64,000 nt of DNA from Erythrophleum ivorense (GCA_026724425.1 JAIUCV010000001.1:4288001-4352000); one strand, 5' to 3'. Positions 1 to 13,088 are shown, numbered from the stretch's first letter. Notes: generated by a model from the letters alone, not told the origin. Numbers and translations are program-made.

Positions 1-238
1 GAAATATATAAATTATTTACACTATTTTATTATAAGATATTACTATTTTTTTTTCACTTTTTAAAACTTTTTTATGAATGTATGAAATTTTTTTAGGCAA
101 AAAAAAGAGATAAAAATAATAAATTATTCCAAAGTTATTATTGATCAAAATTTTAAGAGATGCATGATTTTATAAGTTAAATTTTACATATTACAAGAAA
201 TAATTTTTTTTAAAAAAAATTTACATATTACATGATTT
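1..238. other. AT-rich intergenic edge
   Basis: Almost pure A/T with poly-A and poly-T runs. No open reading frame, RNA gene or repeat boundary is recognisable before the LTR-like start at 239. Confidence 0.6.
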
Positions 239-3200
239 TGTGAATACCGTATTTTGTTCAAGCAAATTTCAAAAATAACAAAATCAAAGTAGGAAAAAAT
301 ATTAAAAAAAAAGAAAAGATAAGGAAAGGTTTATCAGAAAATATATTAGATTTTTTTCCCCTCAAATCCCTAAAACTCAAATAACTCAATAAAAAAGGAA
401 AAAAATTAAATATATAAAATCAAAAAAAAGAAGAATAATAATTAGAAAAAAAGGGAAAAAAGAGAAAAATTCTAATCATATAAAAAAATAAATATTAAAA
501 AATTAAAAATAACAAAAATAACATCAAAACATTAAAATAAAAAGGGAAAAAATTAAAAATATAAAATCAAAAAGAAGAATAAATATTAGAAAAAAAAAGA
601 GAAGACAAAAAAATACAAAAAAAAAAGAGAAGAAAAATCAAATGAATGCAACAAGCTAAAAAAATAATCAATCAAAGAGGAAGTAACAAAATTTAAAAAA
701 AATAAAGAAAAATCCAAAAAACAATAATAATGTAAAAAAAAACCAAAAGAAAAACAAAAAAAAAAATTATATAGAAAAAACTAAAGTATAAAAAAAAAAG
801 AAACAAATCCCAAAAACAAAAAGGAAAGGCAGGAAAAAGGATATGGGTCTAATTTCTGAGACTTAGAACCTCTTTTCTCTTTTTTTGCGTTGGGCCATCG
901 GGCCGCACGTTGAACCCTACCTGTTTTCTCCCGTTGCTTCTTCTCTTCACCCATATTTGGCGAAAGCAAAAAAAAAAGAGGCACGAAGAAGAGCAATGGC
1001 AGGTTTCAGAAAAAAGGAAACACGCAGAACTGAACACAAAAAGTAGACACAGAGCAGAAGGTAAGAATGGGAAGCAACAATAGGCTTGAGGATTTGACCT
1101 CTTCTTAGGTTCCTTTCACCACGGGAGGAACGAGGCGAAGCGGACGGAAGCTCTGGATACAAATGGAGGAGAGATTTTCGAATTTAGGGGGCAAAGCGGA
1201 GAATAGAGAGAGGGAGCGAGCACAAGAGGGAGAGAGGGTCTTCAGATTTAAGCAAGAGAGACGGAGAGGGAGGCAGAAGAACAAGCTTGAGAAAACCAAA
1301 GACGAGAAAAACGAAGAGTGAGAGGGAGCCATGTAAGAGACAGAGACTAGAAGATAAAGGAGAAACAAGAGAGATGAGCGGGAGATAGGTTAGATTGAGG
1401 AGGAGACCGAGCACGAGAATGGAGGAAGAAAGTAAGAAATACCATTTTTAGTGTGGTTACAGCTCTCCCAATAAGGGATTTGTTCAAAGGAGAATGACAG
1501 CATAACATAATTGCTATTGATTCTGCATCTTACTAGTATATGTGGCTTGTGACTCGGAGGATCATGGTTTGAGGAAAGCTATGGGAGGAAGGAAGGGACA
1601 TGGGCCTGTGAATTGGCGAAGGGAAGCTGCACGAATGAATTATGGGATGACGAGATAAGATGCTTAATGGGTTTTCTTTATCTGCTTTATAATTCATGTA
1701 TCTTGATACAATATGTGCTTGAGGATGATCTCTGAGAGAATGCACCAGAACACATACATTCATAAATTGCTGTGTTTGTGAGTTTTTATTTTTTATTTTT
1801 TTTATCCTTGTTTCATTTCATTTTATTTTGATTTTTAAAGTTGCCGTGTAGGATTTTATATCCTCTTGGGTATATATGGGTCACTCGTGATTATATGGGA
1901 CAATAAGTCTCCTCAGTTATTTGACCGAATCATAAAATATTTTTCAATAAATTTTCGGCTCTAATAACTCTAGTTAATTTGATTTTCTTTTTTTAAGAAA
2001 AGAAAATTTTAAAAAGGGACAGTGCGATGAAAAAATCAAAATAAGAAAAGTATGGGATTAATTTCACTTTTCTAAACTTTTAAGCTTTTCTCAAGTTTTC
2101 TTATAACAAAAATTAAAAATTAAAATACGCCGTAAAAAAGAAGAAGAGAAAGTTAAAAAAAAAACCAAAAGATAAAAAAGAATAAAAATAAAGGCAAAAA
2201 AAGAAAAAAAAAGGATTTTGTTTGAAAGTCAAATGGATTTCTTTTAAAATAAAAATGTGTTTGCAAAGTTTAGAATTAAGTTTTAAATATTAAAAAAAGG
2301 GAGTTTTCCTAAAAAGAAAAGGGAAAAAGAAAACAAAAAAAAAATAAAAACAAGAACAAAAACAATAAATAAAAAATAATAATAATAAACAAAAACAAAC
2401 GACAACAAAAAATGAAAAAAAGAGAAAAAAATGAAAAACAAAAAGAATAATTAGAAGAAAAATTGAAAATGCAAGAAAAGTAAAGTTAAATTTACCTTTA
2501 ACAAATTAAAACACATCAACCAATTTCTAAATTTGTTTTATTTGTTAAAAGGGAAAGTAATTTTTATTTTCATTGTCTTTTCACCCACAATTAAAAATTA
2601 AAAAAAATAAAAATATAATGAAAGCTTAGTCATTTAAAATTAAAAAATATAAAAATAAATAAATAAATAAAAAGAAAAAAACAAAAACAAAAAGAAAGAA
2701 ACAACAAAAACAAACAAAAAACAAAACACAAAAAAAAAAAAACAAAACAAATAAACAAACACATTCTCCCGTCGAATTACGTGGACTTTGATCATTCTGG
2801 AGGGTACGTAGGCCATAGATTCTTATCCTAAGTCAAGTCCCCCTTTTGTAAATAAAGTTTTCTTTTCAATTTTTATTTCTTTAATTTCTTTCCTTTAATT
2901 TTATTTTTTTTCTAATCTTATTTTTTTAATTTCTTTCTTTCTTACTTACTTTTAATTTCATTTCCTTTATTTTTATTTTTCATTTAGCATGTGAGTAGTT
3001 AGAGAGAATCAAAGTAAACTAAAGGCCATAGTAATTTTGCACGACTAACTTGGGGCAACCGTTCTTAGCAACGGGTGTTGTGGGGTGCCTAACACTTTTT
3101 TCACTCATAATCGACTTCCGAACTTGCATCTGATTCGCAGACTATTTTTGTTTTTTTTTTTGTATAAAAAAGTTTTTCCAAAGTTTTGCCTTTTAAAAAA

Positions 3201-3336
3201 TTAAAATTTTAGTGGCGACTCTACTCTTATTTTAATTTGGTTTCGGTTTTCATTTTTTCTTTCAAAATTGAATCGAAATTTCTTCTTAAAAAAATTTTTT
3301 TAAAAGCGCCACGCAGTCGCATTTTTTGGTGTGACA
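239..3336 (+). mobile_element. Diverged Ogre/Tat-like Gypsy LTR, copy 1 (probable solo LTR)
   Basis: The left end TGTGAATACCGTATTTTG matches TGTAAACACCGTATTTTA at 8550, and the right end GTGTGACA matches the LTR end at 13081-13088. Landmarks shared with the 8550-13088 copy include a block about 570 bp before the end (2770-2870) with CGTGGACTTTGATCATT and GGTACGTAGG, typical of plant Ogre/Tat/Athila LTRs. Long A-rich purine tracts (300-780, 2100-2760) and a GC-richer core (840-1440) are also shared in character. No primer-binding site follows position 3336, so this is not a 5' LTR with its body attached. No 5-bp target duplication is evident (GATTT left, CATAT right), so one edge may be rearranged. 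It is 3.1 kb against 4.5 kb for the other copy, so it has internal deletions. Confidence 0.65.
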
Positions 3337-3441
3337 CATATCAAGAGCATATTAATACTCAACAAACTTACTCTGACTGATAAGGTCTATGATAGATAAT
3401 TATGGGGACTGACAAATAAAATTGATGATTTATTTTAATCT
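3337..3441 (+). repeat. 105-bp direct repeat, copy 1
   Basis: Starts immediately after the LTR end. It reads ACATATCAAGAGCATATTAA and continues through TTATGGGGACTGACA and AAATTGATGATTTATTTT. The same series recurs at 5499-5618 with a few substitutions and a short insertion, about 2.16 kb downstream. Confidence 0.8.
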
Positions 3442-4205
3442 ATTTATCTTACTTTACTATATCACCTATCATTAAAAAAGAAAAAAAGAAAGAAGAGTAA
3501 AAGGGATCTCTTTTCTTATTCAAGAAATTATCTTGGTACTCTTTTCCAGTTAACGTATATTCAGTTATATTCCCTTGTTTGCTTAGGATTGTAATACTAA
3601 ATCCTTCTAGTAGATATCTAATATGTAATATTAGACATCGAAAATCTCAAATGAAGCACAAATTTAAGGTGTCAATAAGAATATAGTGAGTTATATGGAA
3701 TATAAAATTAAAGAGTTAATTTCACATTTAAACCAGATAACAACTTGAATCAAGACACTAATTAGTAATATTTTATCAAAATCCAAAGACTATGTAAAAA
3801 GGTTCCACCTGAAAAAAAAACCTAAATCATCAAAGGGGAAAATGTAGAGGGTGATTCAAATTTTATTAACATTTAGAAAAGAGACCGAAAATGTTATAAG
3901 TCCACAATCTCCCAGTAATAATTGAATAGAGGCATAAATAAGACCTCAATGTCTCTTTGTCTTGCTCTTTTTTCCTTTTTCCTTTTTAAACAATACAGCC
4001 AATGGCAACACCAGTTGTTTTCATTTTATCAATATTAGTTCTAATCATTAATTCTTCTTGGAATTTGCTTGCAATTTTTCAACAACTTGCAAGCCAATGT
4101 ATAAAATATATTGGTAAGAAATATATAAAAAATTTCAAATGCTCATCTTACAAATAACTTACAACTATTGCAAATCATAAAATTCCCATCACAGCAATAT
4201 AAAGC
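3442..4205. other. Intergenic, no recognisable feature
   Basis: AT-rich sequence without a supportable coding or RNA feature. A poly-pyrimidine patch at about 3960-3990 is the only compositional feature. Confidence 0.5.
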
Positions 4206-4341
4206 ACACAACACTAACTGTATTTGAAACATGATTATGCCCAGCTATTGGCCCCTCAATAGCAAGTCCAAAATCAGAAAGTTTTGTCCTAAACTTTTTG
4301 TTCAGTAATACATTTTAGGATTTAAAATCTCTATATATCAC
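4206..4341 (-). pseudogene. Protein kinase exon remnant (RLCK-VII-like catalytic loop)
   Basis: Read on the minus strand from 4341, the sequence translates to VIYRDFKS, a stop, NVLLNKKFRTKLSDFGLA, then IEGPIAGHNHVSNTV. These are kinase subdomains VIb and VII: catalytic Asp in YRDFK, the NVLL strand and the DFG metal-binding motif. The VIYRDFK-x-SNVLL wording is typical of receptor-like cytoplasmic kinases of the VII group. The serine normally before Asn is replaced by TAA, and another stop follows near 4190. A CTGCAG acceptor-like AG sits directly before the exon, as in a real intron-containing gene, so this is probably a fragment of a genomic copy rather than a retrocopy. I found no flanking kinase exons. 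It is non-functional. Confidence 0.75.
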
Positions 4342-5161
4342 CTGCAGCATATGCATGCAAAATGTTAAAAAGAAGTGAAGTTAAATGTAGAGCATGGAGT
4401 AAAATGCAAGAACTAAGAAATATGAAGAGTATTCTAATTCATTTAGAGAAGAATGGATCATTCGAATCATTGAAATGGCAATATTAAAAATTATGATCCT
4501 CATTGGGCCCCCGGTGATAAAGGGATATTCTTGAAGATATAAACCTTAGCAACAGTTTCTAAAGGGAGTTAGTTAGGCAAGGGTCAATAAGAGTTTCTGA
4601 AGGCCTAGCACTCATCTTCTCTGCATTCTTTTTCTATTTCTGATTTGCTGTTTATTGTGTTTTGCTACTTTATTTTCTGTTTCATAAGAGCAACTTTATC
4701 ACAATTGCTCCTTTGCTAATATTTTCTAAAATATAAGACCCTATTTAACATATTTTCTTGAGTTTTCTGCCCTGATGCATCATATCCTCTTTCAATTGCA
4801 AAGGAGTCTCTTAAGTTCTTGATTCTCTCTCTACCACTAGAGCAAAAATTGTTTCAAAGCAAAATATTGTGACTACAGCTTCATATAAACCAAAATACAA
4901 GCCATTGACTTAGTTAGCATGAGACAGAGAAAAGAGGGAAAATCTTTCTTCTTCACACGGTGATGGTTTCTCCAATTGAATCAAAATAAATAACAAAACA
5001 AAATCCTAACAAAACTATATGGGAATTCAGATGAATGAGTAATCTTAGAGCACATGAAGAATTCAAATTTATAATGCAAAATATATCTTTCTTATGCCTT
5101 TATCTCCCTCATAAAAAATAAAGAGCTGCGCAAATTTAGAGCAATGCCATAATATAAGTAC

Positions 5162-5195
<34 letters not shown>

Positions 5196-5253
5196 ATGTA
5201 ACTTTCATGTTTCTCAAGTAGTTTAATAGATCATCCACACATTCATTTACGTA

Positions 5254-5284
<31 letters not shown>

Positions 5285-5498
5285 TCTTATCAGAAATTAT
5301 GGTGTATACTCAGTTTCAGGTCTTCACAAATCTTTATTTTAAAAAATATCAAAATATTATGTTAAATAATAATGGTGGCAAATTAAGTTTTACGCGAATT
5401 TAGTTTTCTTGGCATAAACATGATCTGTAAGGTAAACAACATAACGTTTAAGTTCTTTCACAATTGATCTTGCATGCAATTGGCAAACAAAACATACA
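4342..5498. other. Intergenic with two dinucleotide microsatellites
   Basis: Holds no supportable gene. An (AT)n-(GT)n compound microsatellite lies at about 5162-5196 and an (AT)n tract at about 5255-5287. The stretch 4500-4720 resembles transposon-derived DNA in composition but shows no ends I can place. Confidence 0.5.
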
Positions 5499-5618
5499 TA
5501 TCAAGGGCATATTAATACTCGACAAACTTACTCTGATTGATAAAGTCTACTGAAAGGGTCTATAACAGATAATTATGGGGACTGACATATAAAATTGATG
5601 ATTTATTTTCATAATGTT
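5499..5618 (+). repeat. 105-120 bp direct repeat, copy 2
   Basis: Near-identical to 3337-3441: ACATATCAAGGGCATATTAA, ACAAACTTACTCTGATTGAT, TTATGGGGACTGACATA, AAATTGATGATTTATTTTCA. It differs by substitutions and an insertion of about 14 bp (near 5553-5566). Unlike copy 1 it is not next to an LTR. Confidence 0.8.
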
Positions 5619-7745
5619 AAATTATGAATATAACTTTTGTTTCTCCTATCTTAAGATGACGCAAATATTAGGTATTACTACATAAGTAACTTAGTGAAAA
5701 GGGCATTACTTGTGTACAAATGAAATATGTCATTTTTAGGGTACCAAAAACCTCGACATGCCGTTGTTTGCTTGTGAAATTTGAATGATTAGTCGAACAG
5801 ATCAGTTATTTCACACAAATGATTCTCACATTCAAGTGATGAGTTGAGAAAGGAACTCTATTCCTCTGTTATGGATTCCTAAGCTACTAAAAGAAAGGTC
5901 TAGTTTGAAGATTAGATTACAAATGACTAGCACTTGTGGCCAACTACTAAACTAAAGGGAATAAAGTGATAAAATAAGCTATAAAGAAAGCAATAAGAGC
6001 TGGAAATTAATAACATGAATGTGAAAGTATAAACATAGAAAAATGAAGTTTGAAAAGTTGTATTTGATTGATTAAATGTCAAGAGAGAGAATTAAACTTT
6101 GTAGAGATGAGTATTTACAAGCCTAAAGGTAGCAGTTATCCTCACTGAAGTTGTCTTCCACCTCTTCCTAATTGTTTGGCCCATGTTTGCAATAATATAG
6201 CATCATGGCCAACGGTTTCTTCATATATGGGTGTCATGTCAACTCTTTCTGATGATAATAATAAGAATAATAACAAGTTATTTGTTAAATAATTGCTATG
6301 TTAGCTGACCACAATCTCCATTCTGCTAAAGTTTAGGGTGGTGGGCTTTCAACTATATTTTTTTTATTCCTGGACTTAGTCAACTCCTTCCCCTTTTTTG
6401 TAGCTCAGTTAATTGCCTACAAGTTCAATACCTAATTAATTAGTTGCTATTTTTATGAATTTAAGCAATTATCCTCCTATTTTTTAGTTGCACGTAAATG
6501 GATTGTCAAATTTAAAATTTCAACACAACCCAAAGCCATTGCAACCTATTTTTTCCTTCTAAAAGCCTTACTCATTTATCAAATCCATTAAATAAAGCCT
6601 AGTCCAACTGACATTGTCCATTGATCCAACCTAAAATGGCTTATGTTGTAGGCCTATGACTTGATTTAGCCCACATTTTTTTGGTACTAATACTTTGTTC
6701 CCTATATCTTTTTAGTTGATAATAGTAATAAGAATCTAAAAGAGGTATTTTGAATTTTGAATTTTACTTGGCATGCTTATCACCACATAGTAATTTATGA
6801 CTTGCCTAGTATCTTATACTTAGTACTCAATTTACTTAACAAATTATTTCATACAATTTGTCTTCAAAAGGAAAAGTCCTCCTCTTTTCACTATGTGCTC
6901 TCTTACTGTGAAAAAAACCTAGTTCTTATCCTTTTTCACCATTGCTCAGAGCCTTCCTCAACTCCACTCTTGCCATGTCTTCAGCATCAAATTTTTAGAA
7001 TCAAGAATATTTTATAAGTGGTAGCTCCAAAGACAATGACCTTTTTTAAGTCATCTAGCTCTCCTCCTAAGCTAGAAAAACCTGTAGGCTTGGCTACCTT
7101 GATTCCTTATGTAATTGAGCAATATACCTTTATACTAGGCTCAATGTTATTAGATGCAATTGAAGGCAAGCTTATCTTCATCATTCCAAATGGTTCGGTC
7201 ATACTCGTTACTTCCAATTAGTTTTATATTGTTAAATGTCTTGCTGATTTCCTATAACAATTTTCTTTCTTATGACCTCTAATGTGGGAGTGGTTATATT
7301 TTCTAATGAATTTTGGCTTTTCGTGAAACCTGCATTAGATTTTGTCAATAGAGAGTGTGAACTGTACAAGTCAACAATAGCATTGATTAAATGAGAGAAG
7401 GGGCTCTGGTGTGTAGAGAGGAACTCGCCATTTAAGAAGTAACCATAGAAATGATGGAATCCATTATTTATTTATCCATTTCTATTTAATTGAAGATGTT
7501 TTTTTGATACCTAGTATCAATATAATTTCTTATTTCGAGGTTAAATAAAGAAAAAATTATGGTTAGGAAGGTTATAGTAGCAAAAACCATTGGAATTTTT
7601 TATTTTATACATTGGAAGGATAAGAGACATAGGGCTAAAGAAAGAGCCAAAAAAGGATCTTTTGTGTATAATTCTACATAATCTCAAATGTTATTTGTTC
7701 TGGTATGTAGACCAAATGTTATAATGCGAGCCAAAGTTCATAGAT
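5619..7745. other. Intergenic, no supported gene
   Basis: Contains short reading frames at 6757-7017 and 7018-7221, back to back on the plus strand. Neither shows a conserved motif, and codon use looks no different from the surroundings. I cannot assign a function to any part of this stretch. Confidence 0.45.
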
Positions 7746-7973
7746 TCATGGAGATATATTGAAGAATTGATTAATTGGCTGAGAAGAAAGATAGAGTCCC
7801 ATTCTGCATGTCAATATCGACAACAAAGGCACATTAGAAGCCATAATTTTTTGAGATTTATCTTGCATTATCATTGAGTAGGCTTGGTTCATAGTAGGTA
7901 GAGAACTCATCAACAAAATTTGTCCCTTTACTTGATTATGTGTGTCATTGAGTCCTATCAAAAATTGAAACAA
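7746..7973 (-). pseudogene. Ty1/Copia gag fragment
   Basis: The minus-strand translation begins FQFLIGLNDTHNQVKGQILL and continues MSSLPTMNQAYSMIMQDKSQ. This matches the plant Copia gag signature (FLxGLNDxxxxVRxQILLMxPLPxxNxAYSxxxxxE). Only about 45 residues are recognisable. The nucleocapsid CCHC knuckle, protease and polymerase are not seen on either side, and the frame then runs to a stop. I infer an isolated relic of a Copia element; its LTRs are not visible. Confidence 0.6.
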
Positions 7974-8549
7974 AGGTGACAGCTACACTAAGGTCAAGAC
8001 TGAGAAATCAGGACTAGAAAACATATGAGGACTTATAAATTGAAAAAAAAAATGGAGTATGGAAATTTGCACATCATAAGATGATACCTTCAGTGGGTAT
8101 GATGGGTTGGAAGAGAGACTCAAGGACCCTTCTTCCTTAACCTCACCAGTTGAATAGCACACACACTAAAAAGAGACAAGGGATTTCTTAGGTTATATCC
8201 CTTAAGGCATGAAAGTGGGAAATGAAACTACAAGAGGTAGATAAGCTTCAATAAACATGCTCTAATTTTTGTCAAAAGACGCTCTGGGCAATCAAGAATG
8301 ATTAAATAAGTAAATAGCAAAACAAGCATGCTTGAGCTACTTCACAAAAGGATGAAAAGGGATGGAAGAGATTTTATTAAAATCAAACCATAATTTCTAG
8401 GTTTAGATGAATTACCACTTGTAGTCATGACTTTGAAACTTTAAGGGTCAAGAATAAAGTGGCAACAAAAGCAAGGACAAAGGAAAGGTTGCTTCAAATC
8501 ACTTTTCTCCACTTATGCTGCACAATATGATTAGACACAGATCAACAAC
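7974..8549. other. Intergenic between Copia relic and Ogre-like LTR
   Basis: No gene seen. It may contain more of the decayed Copia element on the minus strand, but no motif supports this. Confidence 0.4.
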
Positions 8550-11500
8550 TGTAAACACCGTATTTTATCGGGACATGCTTCAAAAATAATAGCAAAATCA
8601 AATTAAAAAAAGCATGAAAATAAAAAAAAAAGAAAGAAAGAAAGAAGAAAAATGATCAAGAAAAAATAAAAAAAAAATGTTAAAAAAAAGAAAAAGAAAT
8701 TGGGGGGCTAACAAAATAGGATCCTTGAGCATCTATTTCTTTGGTCCCTTAATCTTAACACCTAATGCCAAAAAAAAAATGATAACAATAAAAAAATTAA
8801 GTAATTAAAATGGAACCCAGAATCTCCATTTTCCCCAATTCTCAAAACTCATATAACTGCAAGTTCACATAATATAGTTAGCTTAAACAAGTCCTTTTAG
8901 CCTACATAGCCCAACAACTAATATAAAATAAAAAAATCAAAGCTAAATTAAAAAAAAAAGAAAAAAAAGAAGAAGAAGAAAAAAAATGAAAAAAGAAGTA
9001 TCTCTTTTTCTTTCAAAGTTTAAAGCCAAGCCCAAATCAAAAAGGGGGGAAGTCCACGAAAAAGCCCAATATCTTTTAAAACAAAATAAAAAAAAGGAAG
9101 ATCGAAATTAAATCACAAAAAAAGAAGAGGAGAAGCCCCCAAAAAATAAAAAATGAAAAAAAGAGAATTGAAAAGATAAAAAATAAAATAAAATAAATCA
9201 AGAAAATCAAAAATAAAAAAAAAATATGAAAGAATAAAAAATTACATTACATTTTTTCAAAAAAAAAAAATTAAAGAATCAAAATCCAAAAAGGAAAAGA
9301 AGGCAAGATGCTAGGAGAAGAAGCCTAATGTGAGCCCAGAGCCATTTTCTTCACCCTTTGCCTAAACTTTGAAGCCCAAAAAACCCAAAACATAAAATAA
9401 AAAAAATATAATAAAAACGAAAACAAAATGGAAAAATGAGAAAACCCTAGACGGTGCTAGCCCCCCCTCTCTCTCTCTCTGTGTTCAGGCCCTTTCCCGG
9501 GGGCATTTCTGGACGCGACACGAGGAAATTGTGCGGGAGAGAGGCGAGCGCTGGTACTGCAAATTCATGGAGTAGAGGGGTGCGTTCTGGTATGCAAGGC
9601 AAAGGAGAACGCGCAGGCGAGAGTGAATTTCAATCTCGATTTCAGTATAAATGAAGGGGAGGATTTCCTTAAGGGGGGTTTCATTTTGGGATGAGAGAGG
9701 AAGAAGCAGTGTAAACGGGAGAAATAGCTACTGGGAATTTAGGGTTGGAGAATTTTTCGAGTAGAGAGGAAGGGATTAGGAGGAGCTTATGAGATTGAAA
9801 AAGAAAGGAGGAAGGAAGAACTGTGAGAATGAGAGACGAAGAAGAGAAGAGATTAAGGGAGAGAAGAACAGAGAGAGCCATGGGGTTCTGGGTTGATTTT
9901 GAGTTGGAGAGTGGATGAAAGATCGATAGTGGGAAGCTTGAGGGTTTCCGGATTGAAGAGATGGGAGAATCGAGAGAGGAAATGAGCGGGGGAGAAGTGA
10001 GATTGACGGACGGAGAGTACGGAGAGAAGAGAATACTGGGCACGAGATTGACGGCAGAAATGGGAGTTTAAAAATCAGTGGAGAGCGTCTACAGTTCGTT
10101 TAAAGAAGCGAGTCCCGTGAGGTATGCCTATTCATCACTCATTTCTCTCAAAATGACGAAACCATGAATCTGTTTAATCACTTAATCTTTCTGAGTCTCT
10201 GTTTTAATGGTGCAGTCGATGCAGTCTCTGTTTTAATGAATCTGTTTAATCACTTAATATTTCAATTTGATTTCGATATATGTATAAAAAGTTTACTTGC
10301 ACAAAATTCTCTAGTTTGTGGGTAGTTGATTGGATCCTGTGATAGCCTTAGTTTGCTATGAATAACTCACTGATCTCCCTGTGATTACTTGACCATATTT
10401 CATATGTCTCAGATGCGTGAATTGCTATATGCTCACATCCAGGATCGTTGATGCCCCATAGGTTTATAGTAGTTTTGGTTTAGACTTGCTAGTTGTTTGA
10501 ATCATTTTTGCAGCTCGTTGCAAAGTTGTTTTGCTTAGAGACGCTGGTCTTGTATACCATCACTGATATTATGTGCTTACAGGGTAGCCTTAATTTATTT
10601 CTGTGGTCATGCTTGAAGCTGGATGGAAAAGACTCAAGTATATGAATCCTTGACATTGCTTATTGAAGTGCCCATTGAATCAACTTTCAGTGCTATTGAT
10701 TCTCTTGTATATTTCTAAGTTTAGTTTGTCGGTGGGCTGTGTTTTGTTTTGGATTTTAACATGATAGTAAGATGGTGTATTTATGTCAAATTCATTCGAC
10801 TATACAATGCCACATAGGACATTGTCAATGGCATCAATGCTGCGCATGGTTGAGTTTGAATCTGGCTATATAAGTCTAGGTACATGCTTTTTGCTTTTTT
10901 GTTGATTATATATGTTCTCTTGAGATGATTATCATTCTTAGTGTGGAATGGTGCGTGACATTTTGTTCTCATAATGACTCTCTTGCTCTCCGTTTTGAGA
11001 TCCTTTGGTTTTGTGGATTATGCAAGTGTTGGGTTTTTTTTAGAATTGCAATTAAGGAAGTTAACACTCGCCTTTTGCTCTTGTCACATGAGTGGGACCT
11101 TTGACCTGATGGAATAGCAACACGGGAGAAACTTGGCAAGAAGGATGGATGAAGGGGTGGAAAGGATAGCTCACTGGTTCTCTTTTTGGTTCATTCACAC
11201 AATATGGAGATAACGTAAATCATGCTTGGAGTAATGTATTATTTGTTTGGCTGTACACATAACACACACTATCACAAATTATCTCTTGTACATATTTTGG
11301 CATCATCTCATTTCGTTTTGTTTGTTTAGAATAGCCCTATAAGACCTCTGTCTCCTTCGGCACGTAAGAGCAAACCTAAAGATCATGTGGGGCAATAAAG
11401 CCTCCTTGATACCTATTAGGTCTTGAATTTACATTTTAATATATTTTGGGTTTCAATGGCCCCCATAAGATGATTCTTTAGAGAAAATTTTCAGCAAAAA

Positions 11501-13088
11501 AAAAAAAAAAGAGCAAGAAAAACAAACCATGATTAATTTTTTTTTTTACAAAAAATCAAGTTGGGCCTTAAAGATTTAAATTTTCCTTACTAAAGGGTCT
11601 TTTGCAAAAATTGAAAAATTGTGAAAAGAATTAATTGATTAAAAAAATGAAACTAATTGCTCCTTATGAAGTGTCTCTTGAAAAAAAGGGTAAAAATGAA
11701 AAAAAGTTTTATAAATAAAAACAAAAAATAAACAAATGAAAAAAATAATAGTAATAACAAAATAAGAAGAGGAAAATTAACAAAAAAGTAAATAAAAAGA
11801 AAAGACAAAATCTAACAAATACCAAAAAAGAAGAAAATGCGAAAAGTGAATGAGGAATAATTTTTTTTTGACTTGTGAACTCTTCTTTTGATAAAAATAT
11901 GTTTTGTAGATGAAAAATTACTTAAATAGATAAAAAAATGAAAAATACATATTAAAAAAATCTAAAATCTAAAATAAAAACATAAAATCAAAAAAATCAA
12001 AACAAAAAAATATAAAAATGAAAAATCAATCATAAGAAATAAAAAATCAAAATCAATTTTAGTAAAAAAGGAAAAAGAAAAAATTCAACTAAAACAAAAG
12101 TATTAAAAATAAAAAACATAAAACATAAAAAATAAATAAAAATGAAAAATTGTAAAAATTACTTTATAAAAAAAAATGAAGAAAGAAATAGGAAAGGAGA
12201 GAAAGTGTGTGAGAAATGAAGTTAATTTAGTTTGCAAATTAAACATAGAAAACAATTTTAAAGTTGTTTTGTTTGCCAAAGTATAAAATAATTTTTATTT
12301 TCTTTCTCTTTTCTAAAAAAATTTAAGAAAAAAATAAACAAAAACAAAAAAAGGAATAAGAAAAAAAGAACAACAAACAAAAACAAACAATAAAGAAAAC
12401 AAAGCAAAACAAAAACAAACAATAAAAAAATAAAACAAAACAAATAAAAAAAACACAAACGAAAAAAATTAAAAAACCAAAATAATAATAATAAAACAAA
12501 ACAAAAATAAAAAGACAATAAAAAACAAAACACTAACATGAACACAGTTTTCAAGTTCGAACTTCGTGGATTTTGATTATTTTCGGAAGGTATGTAAGTT
12601 TTAGGCTTTCATCCTAGGTCAAGTTCGCCTTTGTAAATAAATGTCTTCTATTAATTTTTATTTCTTTCCTTTTTTTTCATTTCTAATTTTATTTCCTTAA
12701 TTTCTTTTCTTTTTATTTTACATTTATTTCTTTAAATTCCTTCCTTGTTACTTTGTATGTGATTTATTAGGGAGATTTAAAATAGATTCGTGGTAATATT
12801 GATTTTGCATAACTGACTTAGAGTAACCATTCTTAGGAATGGGTGTAATAGGGTGCCTAATACCTTCCTCACTCAAAATCGACTTCCAAACCATTTTCTA
12901 ATTCGTAGACCATTTTTTCTGTTTTTCAAATAAAAAGGTTTTTTCAAAGTTGTCTTTTCAAAAATAAAATTCTGGTGGCGACTGCAATCTACAACTTTTA
13001 ATTTTGATTTTGGTTTTTAATTTTTGAAAATTGAAATTAAAAGTATTTTTCTTTAAGACGCCACACGGTCACATTTTCGAGTGTGACA
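8550..13088 (+). mobile_element. Ogre/Tat-like Gypsy LTR, copy 2 (5' LTR position)
   Basis: Begins TGTAAACACCGTATTTTATC and ends GAGTGTGACA, followed at 13092 by a tRNA-complementary primer-binding site. The orientation is therefore plus and this is a 5' LTR. About 4.5 kb is within the usual size for Ogre/Tat LTRs. Internal landmarks are A-rich polypurine stretches (8580-9300 and 11490-12520), a GC-richer core with a CT microsatellite (about 9466-9481) and TATA-like TATAAA at 9646. Near the 3' end (12555-12640) lies the CGTGGATTTTGATTATTTTC / GGTATGTAAG block, then TCTGGTGGCGACTGCAATC. It differs from copy 1 (239-3336) by many indels, so the insertions are not recent. Confidence 0.8.
9646..9651 (+). 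promoter_or_regulatory. TATA-like box of the Ogre-like LTR
   Basis: TTCAGTATAAATGAAGGGGA sits just after the GC-rich core, where the U3/R boundary of such LTRs is expected. Positional inference only. Confidence 0.4.

Noticed and set aside
781..1763. Several overlapping minus-strand reading frames of 60-87 codons within LTR copy 1
   Set aside because: Their Leu/Phe/Ser-rich composition comes from purine-rich DNA on the plus strand. They are not conserved in the second LTR copy and have no motif.
9681..10043. 120-codon minus-strand frame in the Ogre-like LTR
   Set aside because: Ser/Leu/Pro-rich translation of a GA-rich LTR core. Absent from the other LTR copy; not a gene.
12258..12554. 98-codon Phe/Leu-rich minus-strand frame resembling a membrane protein
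   Set aside because: Pure artefact of a long A/C-rich tract read in reverse; almost all residues are F, L or V.
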